The notes: generated from the letters alone by a model not told the origin. A stretch of 64,000 nucleotides of DNA from SZUA-430 sp965227535 (GCA_965227535.1 OZ245761.1:5084001-5148000); one strand, 5' to 3'; positions 34,967 to 44,411 are shown, counted from the stretch's first letter. Program-made: numbers and translations.

Positions 34967-35998
34967 ATGTTTCGTCTGATTTTGGCTTCGGCCATTTGTG
35001 CACTCGCGCTCGCACCTTTGGCCGCCGCCGAAGATCCGCCGGCACCCGCACCGTCAACGGCTGCAGCGCCGACAGCCCCAGAAGCGCCGCCGAAATTCGC
35101 CTACATGCTGATGTACGAGGGTCCGCCGTCGACCGAAGTCGCGGCGTTTGAGAGGTTCGAGCAGCGGAACCTGATCGGCCCCTGGCATCCGGACCTAACG
35201 CAGCGTGTACTCGTCGTCTTTCTGGAGCCTAAGGCGGCGTCGAACGGTGCGGCCTATGCTTTCGTGGACTACAAGCTGGAGTGCTACCCGCACGCGCGCA
35301 AAGTCACGGCCTTCACGACCTATACGGACGCGGGCAAGGTTTTGAAGAAGGCGCCGAAGCTCCCGCCGCAGGCCGCAACCTGGTTCGACGAAAGCGAACT
35401 CAACAGGGACCACGGCAATCAATGCCGCTACGCTGTGCCGGGTCGCGAAGTCCCGCCGATGCCGGGCAACAACGAGCCCAAGAAGGACAGACCCAACCTC
35501 TTTTTACTCGGCTCGCCCGTCGTCGAGACAGTACCCGAAGCGATCGGTGTGGCGCGCGAACACGCCGCCCAAGTCGCCGCCGCCCGTCAATTGCCTCAGA
35601 CCAGCGCGTACGCGGTCGGCGACAGCGACGCTGACCCCGCATGGGGCGTGGTCATACTCGACACCGCCACCTTGAAGCCCGACGCATCCGGAAACATACA
35701 CGTGTCATGGACGCTCGTGCGTAACCCGACCAAGTGGAACAAGGCCACCCACATCCGGGCGACACACAAACTCGACTGCACCGCACGCGAAGCGATCCCC
35801 GAAACCATCGCAGGGTTCGACGCCGACAACCGCCTCATCAGGTTCCATGCCGGCGGCCGCGCGGAAAAGTTCAAGTCGATGCAGGACATCAACTTGGTCT
35901 TCGACAAGATCTGCGACGGCGCTTCCATCGAAACCGGCCCAACAGTCCCAACCCTAGCCGAGGCCCTCACCACCGCCCGCGCTAAACTCGTGCCGTAA
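34967..35998 (+). CDS. Secreted protein of unknown function
   Basis: A 343-residue exported protein. The signal peptide is residues 1-20 (cut near LAAAED), followed by a Pro/Ala-rich linker (23-45). Two similar-looking beta-rich halves follow, each with a KLECYPHARK or HKLDCTARE segment (Lys-Leu-x-Cys), suggesting an internal duplication of a roughly 130-residue domain. I do not recognise the family. The ATG is preceded by GGGGGGACGCTG. It stands alone, in the same direction as its neighbours. Confidence 0.85.
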   Translation: MFRLILASAICALALAPLAAAEDPPAPAPSTAAAPTAPEAPPKFAYMLMYEGPPSTEVAAFERFEQRNLIGPWHPDLTQRVLVVFLEPKAASNGAAYAFVDYKLECYPHARKVTAFTTYTDAGKVLKKAPKLPPQAATWFDESELNRDHGNQCRYAVPGREVPPMPGNNEPKKDRPNLFLLGSPVVETVPEAIGVAREHAAQVAAARQLPQTSAYAVGDSDADPAWGVVILDTATLKPDASGNIHVSWTLVRNPTKWNKATHIRATHKLDCTAREAIPETIAGFDADNRLIRFHAGGRAEKFKSMQDINLVFDKICDGASIETGPTVPTLAEALTTARAKLVP

Positions 35999-36235
35999 GG
36001 GCGGCGAGAAGGTCTTCCCGGCCAGAGCTGGGAAGGATAATCCGCACACGGACGACCTCACGCTTTGCGACAATTCCGTCGCCAAGGTGATGCCGCCCAC
36101 ACGCGAACAAACATCCGCCAAAATCGCTGCAACAAAGCCCAATTCGCATCGCAATCGCGTCGCGATCGAGGCGCTAATTCTCGTCTCGTAAGCGTCGCCA
36201 TAAAGAGACCCGGCGCCGCTTCGGGGAACCCTCAC

Positions 36236-38479
36236 ATGAAACCGTATCCGCTCCACGGCGGCGCCCTCCACGGGTCGCCGCGCGTTTTGCTGCGTGCAAG
36301 CTTGATCGCCGCCGCCGCAACCTTAACCGCCATCGCCATCGGCCCGACCATCACCTGGGCCGAGCCGGCGCCGGCAAACGCCACCCTCCAACCCGCCGTC
36401 CTGGTGACGCCGGACGAGATGCACACCGGCGCCCTCCTTCTGAAGACCACGGAAGGCGGCAAGTACCTTGAGGCCCCGCGCCTCAAGACCGACGTCTCGA
36501 TCGACGTCTCGGGCCCGATCGCCCGCGCCCGCATCACCCAACGCTTCGAGAACCCGTCCGACAAATGGGTCGAAGGCGTCTACGTCTACCCGCTGCCCCA
36601 GAACGCCGGCGTCGACACCATGAAGATGCAGGTCGGCGACCGCTTCCTCGAAGGCCAGGTCAAGGAACGCGTCGAAGCCCGCCAGATCTACGAGAAGGCG
36701 GCCGCCCAAGGCTTCAAGGCGAGCCTGATCGAACAGGAACGCCCGAACATGTTCACCAACTCGGTCGCCAACATCGGCCCGCACGAAACGATCGTCGTCC
36801 AGATCGAATACCAAGAGGCCGTCCGCCTCGACGGCGACCAGTTCTCGCTCCGCGTGCCGCTGGTCGTCGGCCCGCGCTACACCCCGCCCGCGACGGTCGC
36901 GATGGTCAGCTACCAAACCGACAACCCCATCGTCGCCATCTCGAACCCGGTGCCGGACGCAAGCCGCGTCACGCCGCCGGTCATCCACCCGAAATACGGC
37001 AAGATCAACCCGGTCAGCCTCAGCGTGAACCTGAAGTCCGGCGTCTCGCTCGCCGCGATCGAAAGCCCGTACCACACCGCCAAGGTCGACCGGCCCGACG
37101 CCAAGTCGGCAACCATCACGCTCGACGGCCCCGTCCCCGCCGACCGCGACTTCGTCCTGAACTGGAAAGTCGCCGCCAACGCGATCCCGCAAGCAACGCT
37201 CTTCCGCGAGACCGTTGGCAACGACAGCTACTACCTGGCCATGATCGTGCCGCCGACAGGCACAAAGAAGGTGCGCCAGCCGCGCGAAGCGATCTTCGTC
37301 ATCGACAACTCCGGCTCCATGGCCGGCGAGTCGATGCGTCAGGCGAAAGCCGCGCTGGGCATGGCGCTGAAGCAGCTGAAACCCGGCGACCGCTTCAACG
37401 TCGTCCGCTTCGACGACACGCTGGAAGTCCTGTTCACCGACGCGGTCCCGGCCGACGACGAACATCTGGGCGTGGCCGTCCGCTTCGTCTTGGGTCTCGA
37501 CGCCAACGGCGGCACGGAAATCTACCCCGCGCTGCAAGCCGCCCTGAAAGACTCGACGCCGAACGACACCACGCGCCTGCGCCAGGTGATCTTCCTGACC
37601 GACGGCGCCGTCTCGAACGAAGACCAAGTGCTGGCCGAAATCGGCAAATCACTCGGCCGCTCGCGCCTCTTCACCGTCGGCATCGGCTCAGCCCCGAACT
37701 CGTTCTTGATGGAGCACATCGCCAGCGAAGGCCGCGGCACCTTTCTGCACATCGGCTCGGAAGCCGAAGTCGACCAACGCATGACCGAGCTCTTCAACAA
37801 ACTCGAAAGCCCGGTCATGACCGACCTGCGCGTGTCAGACGGTGTCAAACTTGAAACCGCGCCGAACCCCATCCCGGACCTCTACGCCGGCGAACCCGTG
37901 GTGCTGACCGCGTTGACGACCGCGCAGTCCGGCAAAGTCCGCCTCGAAGGCCGCATGGGCTCGACCCCATGGTCGACGACGCTGGATCTCGCCACGGCCG
38001 TGAACGGCAACGGCGTCTCCAAACTCTGGGCCCGCTCGAAGATCTCCTCGATCGAAGCCACGCGTTACAAAGGCGCCAACGAAGGCGACGTCGACGCGCA
38101 AGTCCTAAAGGTGGCCCTCAACCACCACCTGGTCTCGCGCCTGACGAGCCTCGTCGCCGTGGACGTGACGCCGAGCCGCCCCAACGGCGAAGCGATGTCG
38201 ACCCAAAAGATGCCGACCAACCTCCCGCACGGCTGGGACTTCGAAAAAGTCTTCGGCGAAGACACCGACAACCCGATGATCAAAGCCTCGATCGACACAA
38301 GCCTGATGACCAAACTCGCCATGCTCGACAAACCGGCGACCGCCGGCAAAGACGGCCAAGGCATCGCACTCCCCCAAACCGACGCCGGCACAGACTTCCT
38401 CATCCTGTTCGGCCTCGTCCTCCTCGCCAGCGGCACAATCCTGATGTTCGCCGCCCGCATCAAAACAGCAAAGGCCTAA
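36236..38479 (+). CDS. Sortase target protein with VIT and vWA domains
   Basis: A 747-residue surface protein of the type described as marine proteobacterial sortase target (TIGR03788). The signal sequence is within 1-45. The VIT domain (about 70-190) contains the typical ITQRFENPSDKWVEGVYVYP. A von Willebrand A domain begins near 350 with MIDAS DNSGS (Asp357, Ser359, Ser361). The C-terminus carries the sorting signal LPQTD (residues 712-716), a hydrophobic helix and the basic tail RIKTAKA. The motif has Asp where Gram-positive LPXTG has Gly. The ATG at 36236 is preceded by GGGGAACC. The cognate sortase gene follows after 61 bases containing a hairpin. Confidence 0.92.
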   Translation: MKPYPLHGGALHGSPRVLLRASLIAAAATLTAIAIGPTITWAEPAPANATLQPAVLVTPDEMHTGALLLKTTEGGKYLEAPRLKTDVSIDVSGPIARARITQRFENPSDKWVEGVYVYPLPQNAGVDTMKMQVGDRFLEGQVKERVEARQIYEKAAAQGFKASLIEQERPNMFTNSVANIGPHETIVVQIEYQEAVRLDGDQFSLRVPLVVGPRYTPPATVAMVSYQTDNPIVAISNPVPDASRVTPPVIHPKYGKINPVSLSVNLKSGVSLAAIESPYHTAKVDRPDAKSATITLDGPVPADRDFVLNWKVAANAIPQATLFRETVGNDSYYLAMIVPPTGTKKVRQPREAIFVIDNSGSMAGESMRQAKAALGMALKQLKPGDRFNVVRFDDTLEVLFTDAVPADDEHLGVAVRFVLGLDANGGTEIYPALQAALKDSTPNDTTRLRQVIFLTDGAVSNEDQVLAEIGKSLGRSRLFTVGIGSAPNSFLMEHIASEGRGTFLHIGSEAEVDQRMTELFNKLESPVMTDLRVSDGVKLETAPNPIPDLYAGEPVVLTALTTAQSGKVRLEGRMGSTPWSTTLDLATAVNGNGVSKLWARSKISSIEATRYKGANEGDVDAQVLKVALNHHLVSRLTSLVAVDVTPSRPNGEAMSTQKMPTNLPHGWDFEKVFGEDTDNPMIKASIDTSLMTKLAMLDKPATAGKDGQGIALPQTDAGTDFLILFGLVLLASGTILMFAARIKTAKA

Positions 38480-38488
38480 AGTCACTCC

Positions 38489-38518
38489 CCCCTCTCCCTT
38501 CGAAAGAAGGGAGAGGGG
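38489..38518. terminator. 13-bp hairpin between sortase target and sortase
   Basis: Perfect stem CCCCTCTCCCTTC/GAAGGGAGAGGGG with a GAAA loop (38489-38501, 38506-38518). No T-run follows, so it may be an attenuator, an mRNA-stabilising hairpin or a small REP unit. It could set the ratio of target to sortase. Confidence 0.55.
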
Positions 38519-38540
38519 CAGGGGGTGAGGGATCCGCGCC

Positions 38541-39197
38541 ATGCCAGCCACAACATCAACAATGACCAGCCGCTTCGCGCTTCACCTCGACATCAGCGAG
38601 GCGCGCACCTGGATGCTCCTGATAGCGATCCACCTGATCGCGCTCGGCACACTTTTCGCCGGCCACGGCCTCTACATCGGCGCCAAAGCCGAGTTCGCCC
38701 AAATTCTTCTCGAAGACGCCTGGACCAAAACCCTAGCCACCCACCAACCAACGAAAGCCTGGAGCTGGGCCGACACTTGGCCCATCGCCCGCATCTCCAT
38801 CCCACGCCTAAACGAACACGCGATCGTCCTCAAAGAAGCAGGCGGCGAAGCCCTAGCCTTCGGCCCCGCCCACGTCGCGGCGTCACCAATGCCCGGCGAA
38901 AACGGAACAACAGTCATCGCCGCCCACCGCGACACCCACTTCACGTTCCTCAAAACCCTAAAACCCGGCGACGACATCGACATCACGACATCAGCCGGCA
39001 AAAAGATCCGCTACCGCATGACCGGCTCCGCGATCGTCCACGCCCAAGCCTCCGGCATCATCACCAAAGGCAAGACGCAACGCCTGGCGCTCGTCACCTG
39101 TTACCCCTTCGACGGTTTGCAACGCGGTCCGCTGCGGTACGTTGTCTTCGCCGAAGTCGCACCGCCTACGTCGCGCGTTGCCGCTTCGACCGATTGA
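38541..39197 (+). CDS. Class GN sortase
   Basis: A 218-residue transpeptidase of the Gram-negative sortase class. An N-terminal transmembrane helix (about 24-45) leads to the sortase beta-barrel. The catalytic triad fits: His129 in IAAHRDTHF, Cys187 in LVTCYPF, and Arg199 in QRGPLRYVV. It would cleave the LPQTD signal of the adjacent VIT/vWA protein and attach that protein to an unknown nucleophile in the envelope. An alternative start is the ATG seven codons in. The 3 prime end overlaps the convergent DUF188 gene by 32 bases. Confidence 0.92.
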   Translation: MPATTSTMTSRFALHLDISEARTWMLLIAIHLIALGTLFAGHGLYIGAKAEFAQILLEDAWTKTLATHQPTKAWSWADTWPIARISIPRLNEHAIVLKEAGGEALAFGPAHVAASPMPGENGTTVIAAHRDTHFTFLKTLKPGDDIDITTSAGKKIRYRMTGSAIVHAQASGIITKGKTQRLALVTCYPFDGLQRGPLRYVVFAEVAPPTSRVAASTD

Positions 39198-39645
39198 TCG
39201 CCTCGTCCAGCGCCGACAAGAACCGCGACCGATCCCCGGCGGCAAACGGCTTCGGCCCGCCGGTGATCTCGCCCGTCGAACGCAGATGCTCCATCAACCC
39301 ACGCTGCGCCATCGCCGCGCCGATGGACGACGTCGTGAACGCTCGCCCCGTCGGCCCGATAACCTCGGCACCCGCCTGCAGACACCGATACGCCAACGGA
39401 ATGTCAGCCGTCACCACGACGTCCCCACGCACCGCGCGCTCGGCAATCCAATCGTCGGCAACGTCGGGCCCGGACTCGACGATGACCGCTTCGATCATCG
39501 GATCAGGCGGCACACGAATACCGCCGTTCGACACGACGTAAACCTTAAGCCCATACCGCCGCGCCACCCGATAAACCTCCTCCTTCACCGGACAGGCATC
39601 GGCATCGACGAAAATCTCGATCGGTTTGGTGGCGGGTTCGCTCAT
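39166..39645 (-). CDS. YaiI/YqxD family protein (DUF188)
   Basis: A 159-residue protein of the UPF0178/DUF188 family, whose fold resembles PIN-type nucleases. Family signatures are IFVDADACPVKEEVYRVA at the start, DVVVTADIPLAYRCLQAGA in the middle and the basic end RSRFLSALDEAINR. The function is not known experimentally. The start lies 66 bases from the divergent flavoprotein gene. Confidence 0.9.
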   Translation of the reverse strand: MSEPATKPIEIFVDADACPVKEEVYRVARRYGLKVYVVSNGGIRVPPDPMIEAVIVESGPDVADDWIAERAVRGDVVVTADIPLAYRCLQAGAEVIGPTGRAFTTSSIGAAMAQRGLMEHLRSTGEITGGPKPFAAGDRSRFLSALDEAINRSKRQRAT

Positions 39646-39710
39646 GGCCGGCGATCTTGCGAACTATTCGCTTGGACACAAGCAGGGACTTGGGCGATGA
39701 GAAGCCCGCA

Positions 39711-40907
39711 ATGCCCGAACCCCAAACCATCGCCGTCATCGGCGCCGGCCCCGCCGGCCTCATGGCCGCCGATATCGTGAGCGCCGCGGGCCTCTCGGTG
39801 ACGGTCTACGACCGCATGCCCAGCGTCGCGCGAAAGCTGCTGATCGCGGGCAGGGGAGGCCTCAACCTTACACACTCAGAACCCCTCGATCGCTTCAAGA
39901 CCCGCTACGGCGAAGCCGCCGCACGTCTCGCCCCGATCATTGACGCCTTCCCACCGCAAGCGTTGATCGCGTGGGCCGAAGCGCTGGGCCAACCCACCTT
40001 CGTTGGCAGCAGCGGCCGCGTGTTTCCGAAAGCACTCAAAGCGTCCCCGCTACTCCGCGCCTGGCTTGCCCGCCTCAAAACGCAAGGCGTCGAAATCAAA
40101 ACACGCCACGACTGGCAAGGTTGGACCAAAACCGGCGACCTGATCTTCGCGAACAACGCGACAGCTAAAGCCGACGCCACCATCCTGGCCCTCGGCGGCG
40201 CGAGCTGGCCGCGGCTAGGCTCGAACGGCGCATGGGTCGACATTCTGGCTAACCAAGGTGTCCCCATAACGCCGCTGCGCCCAGCGAACATGGGCTTCAC
40301 CGTCGCCTGGAGCGAGCCTTTCCGCCGCTTCGAAGGCGATCCGCTAAAAGGCATCGCGCTCACCTTCAACGGCCGCACGGTGCGCGGCGAAGCGATGATC
40401 ACGAAGACCGGCATCGAAGGCGGCGCGCTCTACGCGCTCTCCGCCGACCTGCGCGAAGCGATAGCCGGGCAGGGGGCGGCAACCCCAACCATCGACCTCC
40501 GCCCCGACATCACGCAAGCCGACCTCACGGCGAAACTCTCTCGTCCGCGGGGCAGCGACAGCCTCTCGAACTTCCTGCGCAAGACGATCAATCTGGCCCC
40601 CGTCGCGATCAACCTCCTGCGCGAAACGCACGGCACGCCGGCCGCCGACGCCGCGGCGCTTGCCCGCCAAATCAAAGCCGCGCCGCTCAAGCTAACCGGA
40701 ACGCAGCCGATCGACCGCGCAATCTCGACCGCCGGCGGCATCAAACTCGAAGCCCTCGACGAAGACCTCATGCTGCGCGCGCTACCGAACGTCTACGCCG
40801 TCGGCGAAATGCTCGACTGGGAAGCGCCGACAGGCGGCTACCTCCTGCAAGCGACCTTCGCCACCGCCGTCACCGCCGCGCGCGCCATCCTGCGCAAGCA
40901 GACCTAG
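39711..40907 (+). CDS. FAD-dependent oxidoreductase, HI0933/PP_4765 type
   Basis: A 398-residue flavoprotein of the BaiN/HI0933-like group, best matching the PP_4765 subfamily (TIGR03862). The Rossmann motif IGAGPAG is near residue 9. AGRGGLNLTHSE is the family signature after the FAD-binding domain, LALGGASWPRLGSNG is central, and GEMLDWEAPTGGYLLQATFATA closes the FAD site. The substrate is unknown. The ATG at 39711 is preferred to an upstream in-frame start because it begins the Rossmann fold. The stop overlaps the convergent amidohydrolase stop by four bases. Confidence 0.9.
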   Translation: MPEPQTIAVIGAGPAGLMAADIVSAAGLSVTVYDRMPSVARKLLIAGRGGLNLTHSEPLDRFKTRYGEAAARLAPIIDAFPPQALIAWAEALGQPTFVGSSGRVFPKALKASPLLRAWLARLKTQGVEIKTRHDWQGWTKTGDLIFANNATAKADATILALGGASWPRLGSNGAWVDILANQGVPITPLRPANMGFTVAWSEPFRRFEGDPLKGIALTFNGRTVRGEAMITKTGIEGGALYALSADLREAIAGQGAATPTIDLRPDITQADLTAKLSRPRGSDSLSNFLRKTINLAPVAINLLRETHGTPAADAAALARQIKAAPLKLTGTQPIDRAISTAGGIKLEALDEDLMLRALPNVYAVGEMLDWEAPTGGYLLQATFATAVTAARAILRKQT

Positions 40908-42595
40908 GCAGGCTTCCACCCCGGCCCGCGCACGAACCGCCCCGGCGTCGCGCCCGTGTGCTCCCCGTCGCGCAGCACCTGCACGCCGTTGACCAGCACG
41001 TGGCTCACGCCCGTCGAATACTGATGCGGCTTGTCGAACGTCGCGTGATCCTGAATCTTCGCCGGATCGAAGACGACGACGTCGGCCGCATAGCCCTGCG
41101 CCAACCGCCCGCGATCCTTCAGCCGCAGCTGCTGAGCCGGCAAGCCCGTCACGCGGCGAATCCCCTCGGCAAGTGAAATCACCTTCTCCTCGCGGACATA
41201 CTTGGCGAAGAACCGTGCGAACGCCCCATACGCGCGCGGATGCGGATTGGCCTTCAGAAACACACCTTCCGGCGCGAGACTCTCCGCATCCGACCCGACC
41301 GCCGTGAACGGCCAAGCGATGTTGCGCCGGATATTCTCCTCGTTCATCACGAAGTAGGCGGTGCCCACGCGGCTGCCGTCCTCGATGACGAGATCGATCA
41401 TCGTGTCCTCGGGCGACGTGCCGCGCATCTTCGAAACTTCGGCCAGCGACTTTCCGGTCAGCGGCTTCAGCTTGTCGTTCTTGAACGCGATCAGCAGAAC
41501 TTTGTCGGGGCTGCCCGCCGCCTGATAGAGGCTTTCCCATCCCACCGCCGGCGCGCGCATCTCGCGCAGCACCCGCGCGCGCAATTCCGGTTGTTTCAAA
41601 CGCGCGATCCACGCGCTCAAGCCGCCTTCCTGCACCCACAGCGGCATCGCGGCGTCGAGCCCCGTCGCCCCCGCCGTGTACGGATAAATATTCGCGCTGA
41701 CGTCGATGCCCTTCGCGCGCGCCGCGTTCAACCGCGCGATCCCCGCCTTCGACTTGTGCCAATTCTTCGCGCCCGCAGGTTTCATATGATACATCGTCAC
41801 CGGCGCGCCGGTGCGCTGCCCGATCTCGATCAGCTCGTCGATCGCCTCCAAGAACCGGTCCGCCTCGCTGCGAATGTGCGAGATATACCCGCCGCCAAAC
41901 TCATGCGCCGCCGCCGTCAGTGCGACCAACTCGTCCGTCTTCGCAAAATTCCCCGGCGCATAGATCAGCGACGAGCCGACGCCCAGCGCCCCCTCGCGCA
42001 TCGCCCCGCGCACCAACTCCTGCATCGCCACAAGCTGCGCCTTCGTCGGCTGCACGTTGTCAAATCCCAGAACATGCGCGCGCACCGTCGCCGCGCCGAC
42101 GAACGAGGCGACGTTGGTCGAAACGCCCCGCCGCTCCAGCAGTTCGAGATACTGCCCCAGCGTCGTCCACGAGACGTCGTATTTGATGTCGGACTGAAGC
42201 TTCACGGCCTCCGCCTTCATGGCGTCGTTCAAGGGACCCATCGAATCCCCTTCGCCCATCACCTCCAGCGTCACGCCCTGACGTATGTCGCTCTGCGACT
42301 TGCCGTCCTGCAGCAAACTCTCGTTCGCCCACGACAGCATGTTGATGAACCCCGGCGCGACGGCCATCCCGCGCGCGTCGATCACATGCCGCGCCCGCGC
42401 CGCCGCAAGATTCCCGACCAGCGCCACGCGATCGCCGACGATGGCGACATCCTCCCGTCGCCCCGGCGCGCCGCTCCCGTCGAACACCGTGCCCCCGCGA
42501 ATGAGCACGTCGATCCCGACGCTATCCGGAACGCTCTCGCACCCCGCAAGCACAGCCATCGCGGAAGACGCTAAAAGAAACTGACGGCGATCCAT
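40904..42595 (-). CDS. D-aminoacylase-like lipoprotein without the HxH metal motif
   Basis: A 563-residue amidohydrolase-fold protein. It is exported as a lipoprotein: the start MDRRQFLLASSAMAVLAGC has a twin-Arg-like N-terminus and the lipobox LAGC. The N-acyl-D-amino-acid deacylase layout is clear (VLIRGGTVFDGSG, APGFIN, YISHIRSEADRFLEAIDE, GYAADVVVFD). However, the place of the DxHxH metal site reads PGFINMLSWANESL. The Cys-containing segment after it is VTLEVMGEGDS. Other ligand His residues (ISHIRS, MYHMKP) remain. The active site must therefore differ from the paralogue at 33156. The ATG at 42595 has GGGGACTC upstream. Confidence 0.9.
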   Translation of the reverse strand: MDRRQFLLASSAMAVLAGCESVPDSVGIDVLIRGGTVFDGSGAPGRREDVAIVGDRVALVGNLAAARARHVIDARGMAVAPGFINMLSWANESLLQDGKSQSDIRQGVTLEVMGEGDSMGPLNDAMKAEAVKLQSDIKYDVSWTTLGQYLELLERRGVSTNVASFVGAATVRAHVLGFDNVQPTKAQLVAMQELVRGAMREGALGVGSSLIYAPGNFAKTDELVALTAAAHEFGGGYISHIRSEADRFLEAIDELIEIGQRTGAPVTMYHMKPAGAKNWHKSKAGIARLNAARAKGIDVSANIYPYTAGATGLDAAMPLWVQEGGLSAWIARLKQPELRARVLREMRAPAVGWESLYQAAGSPDKVLLIAFKNDKLKPLTGKSLAEVSKMRGTSPEDTMIDLVIEDGSRVGTAYFVMNEENIRRNIAWPFTAVGSDAESLAPEGVFLKANPHPRAYGAFARFFAKYVREEKVISLAEGIRRVTGLPAQQLRLKDRGRLAQGYAADVVVFDPAKIQDHATFDKPHQYSTGVSHVLVNGVQVLRDGEHTGATPGRFVRGPGWKPA

Positions 42596-42640
42596 AAGCG
42601 AGTCCCCTTCAATGTTTAGCAAATGCGAGAAGCTAGAGAA

Positions 42641-43342
42641 CTAAACGGGTGGCGGATAGCTCACCTTGTCCCTATCGAAGCGAACCTCGCCCCGCAGAGT
42701 GAGTTCGTTGACGATAGCAATGATGTCCTTGTCCGGAGCGTCGCGAAACAAGTTGCGGATCGTGCTTTCAAGCGTCTTTCGCGTAGTCGGTCGCGAGTTG
42801 CCACGCTTCTGCAGGTCCAGCAACACCCGCTCGACTCGATCCGACAGCGCTTTAGCGGCGGCCTTCGCAACTTTGGGGGCGGCTTTTCCGATCGGCCTCG
42901 GCACGGGCTTAGGTTGAGGCTTAGCAGCGGGTTGGGCTTTTGGGTGCAGCGCAACCTTTGGTGGCGCTAGACGCGCGTTTGGAATCTCCGTGACAGCAGC
43001 ATGAAGGCTGCAAGTGATCTTAAATTTCTTCTTCAGATGCGCGATCAGAGGATGATAGTCCGTGTCCTTCGACACGATGTAGAACGCTGCGCCGGGATCC
43101 TCGATTGATAGACGCCCAATGTAATAGGCGATGTGCATATCGAGTGCGTTGCGACCGGTGCCCTCAATCCGCACCAACTCAACGGCGTCTCCCAAAGGTA
43201 GCAGCGTCTCGACAAGGTCGAGTTTCATGCGCGGCTGTTTGGCTCCGGCGAAGACCTTCACTTTGAACCCACCCCCACCGAACGCCCCCAGCTCCTTCGG
43301 CTGCACGTTCTCAAAATCGATCAGAACATAAGCCGTCGCCAA
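42641..43342 (-). CDS. NYN/PIN-domain protein
   Basis: A 233-residue protein. The N-terminal PIN-like NYN domain (about 1-130) has the acidic residues of the nuclease site: YVLIDFENVQ at the start, GRNALDMHIAYYIGRL, and VSKDTDYHPLI. A Pro/Ala/Lys-rich linker (135-165) leads to a small helical C-terminal domain (about 170-230, SDRVERVLLDLQKRGNSRP) that may bind nucleic acid. It is probably an RNA-directed nuclease. The start is TTG at 43342 with GGGAGG upstream; the open frame runs 47 codons further but without a ribosome site. Confidence 0.85.
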   Translation of the reverse strand: MATAYVLIDFENVQPKELGAFGGGGFKVKVFAGAKQPRMKLDLVETLLPLGDAVELVRIEGTGRNALDMHIAYYIGRLSIEDPGAAFYIVSKDTDYHPLIAHLKKKFKITCSLHAAVTEIPNARLAPPKVALHPKAQPAAKPQPKPVPRPIGKAAPKVAKAAAKALSDRVERVLLDLQKRGNSRPTTRKTLESTIRNLFRDAPDKDIIAIVNELTLRGEVRFDRDKVSYPPPV

Positions 43343-43494
43343 GCAAGCCTCCCATGAACCGCAGCGAGTCGCGCGGCCCCCGCCGTCATACCAGCAACGG
43401 AAGGCGGCGCGCGCTGCCGTAAATCGCCAAACCCGTCTCCTCTTGCGGGAGAGGATTGCACCCGGACTGAAGCGCGGGGGCACCTAAACAAAAG

Positions 43495-44154
43495 TCACCG
43501 GTTCGGCACGACATCTGCGTAGGGCCGCCACGTCCGCTTGGCATTGCTGTCGCGGCAGACATATTGCTTGTCGCGTGTTTCGCAAAAGGCATACCGGCCG
43601 CTCTCCAGACCGAACACGAGATCGGCGCCGCTGCGCACCATCAGATAGAGCGTCTGCTGATCCGCGTTGATGTAGACCGGCCCATCGTGCCAGTGGATGG
43701 ATGAGGCGCTGTGGCTGAACGACTCGATCTCCTCGGCCGAGAACAGATCGGCGAGCGCGTAGACCTTCGTGACTTTGCCGTCCGCGGCATAGATGCAGAC
43801 GACCGCGCCGTAGCCGCGATTGTGCCAGTTGTCGATCGTCGCCAACCGCCCGTCGTTCGCGACGAAAAACGAAACCGGCGCAATCGGATTGCGCAGCGTG
43901 GCCGTCCCCGTCAATCGATAAGACCGATCCGCCTCGCGCCGATAAAACTCCGCCGTCGCATACTTCCCCTTCTTCGCGCCCGCAAAGCCGAAGGTATCGC
44001 CCAAACTCTCGCCCGGAACGACGCGCACAAAATAATCGCGCGACGCACTGAACACCTCATCGACGACAGGCCTCTGCCAACTATCCGCCCGCGCCGCGAA
44101 AGCGGCAGCACACAGCGCAAGAACGACCAGCACACGCTCAGTATATCGAATCAT
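43495..44154 (-). CDS. Secreted protein of unknown function
   Basis: A 219-residue exported protein with a signal peptide (about 1-23, ending FAARAD). The domain has repeated short segments of the form VSFFVANDGRLATIDNW, GAVVCIYAADGKVTKVYAL and GPVYINADQQTLYL, suggestive of a beta-propeller-like repeat. Three Cys residues are present, two of them near the C-terminus (CETRDKQYVC). The family is not recognised. It stands 152 bases from the NYN gene, and the start is an ATG with no strong ribosome site. Confidence 0.8.
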   Translation of the reverse strand: MIRYTERVLVVLALCAAAFAARADSWQRPVVDEVFSASRDYFVRVVPGESLGDTFGFAGAKKGKYATAEFYRREADRSYRLTGTATLRNPIAPVSFFVANDGRLATIDNWHNRGYGAVVCIYAADGKVTKVYALADLFSAEEIESFSHSASSIHWHDGPVYINADQQTLYLMVRSGADLVFGLESGRYAFCETRDKQYVCRDSNAKRTWRPYADVVPNR

Positions 44155-44324
44155 TTCACCGACTCCCGTGTCGGAAAGTCATAAGCCACGCCCGCCATGG
44201 ACGGCACGATAGCGGCAGCAGCCAAGTAACGATCGAGCACGGTCTCGACTACTACACTTTAGCGTTTTTGGTTGACAGCAGGCTACCTTTGGAACCGTTC
44301 CTGGAAGCGGAAATAGGCATGCTG

Positions 44325-44411
44325 TCACTCAATCTTCGCCCGATATTTTTCGCGTAAGGCGCCAGGATCGAAATCAAGCGCCGAAGCGCTCGTATGGGCA
44401 GCGGTGCTCAT
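44325..44411 (-). pseudogene. 5 prime remnant of a flavin monooxygenase gene
   Basis: On the minus strand, GGAGACATCC precedes an ATG and 28 codons ending in a stop. The product MSTAAHTSASALDFDPGALR then EKYRAKIE matches the conserved beginning of Baeyer-Villiger-type monooxygenases (FDPDALRxKYRxERDKRL). The remainder of that roughly 540-codon gene is missing. The remaining stretch 44155-44609 shows no other gene; it is AT-richer than the core and ends at the helicase start. Confidence 0.4.

Noticed and set aside
36323..37627. A minus-strand open frame of about 430 codons opposite the sortase target
   Set aside because: Composition is dominated by Arg, Asp, Val and Ala without any domain; the plus strand has clear VIT and vWA motifs.
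43386..43480. CTCCTCTTGCGGGAGAGGA near 43438 as another palindromic element
   Set aside because: Only a short imperfect stem is visible and no long arms, so it was not listed as a repeat.
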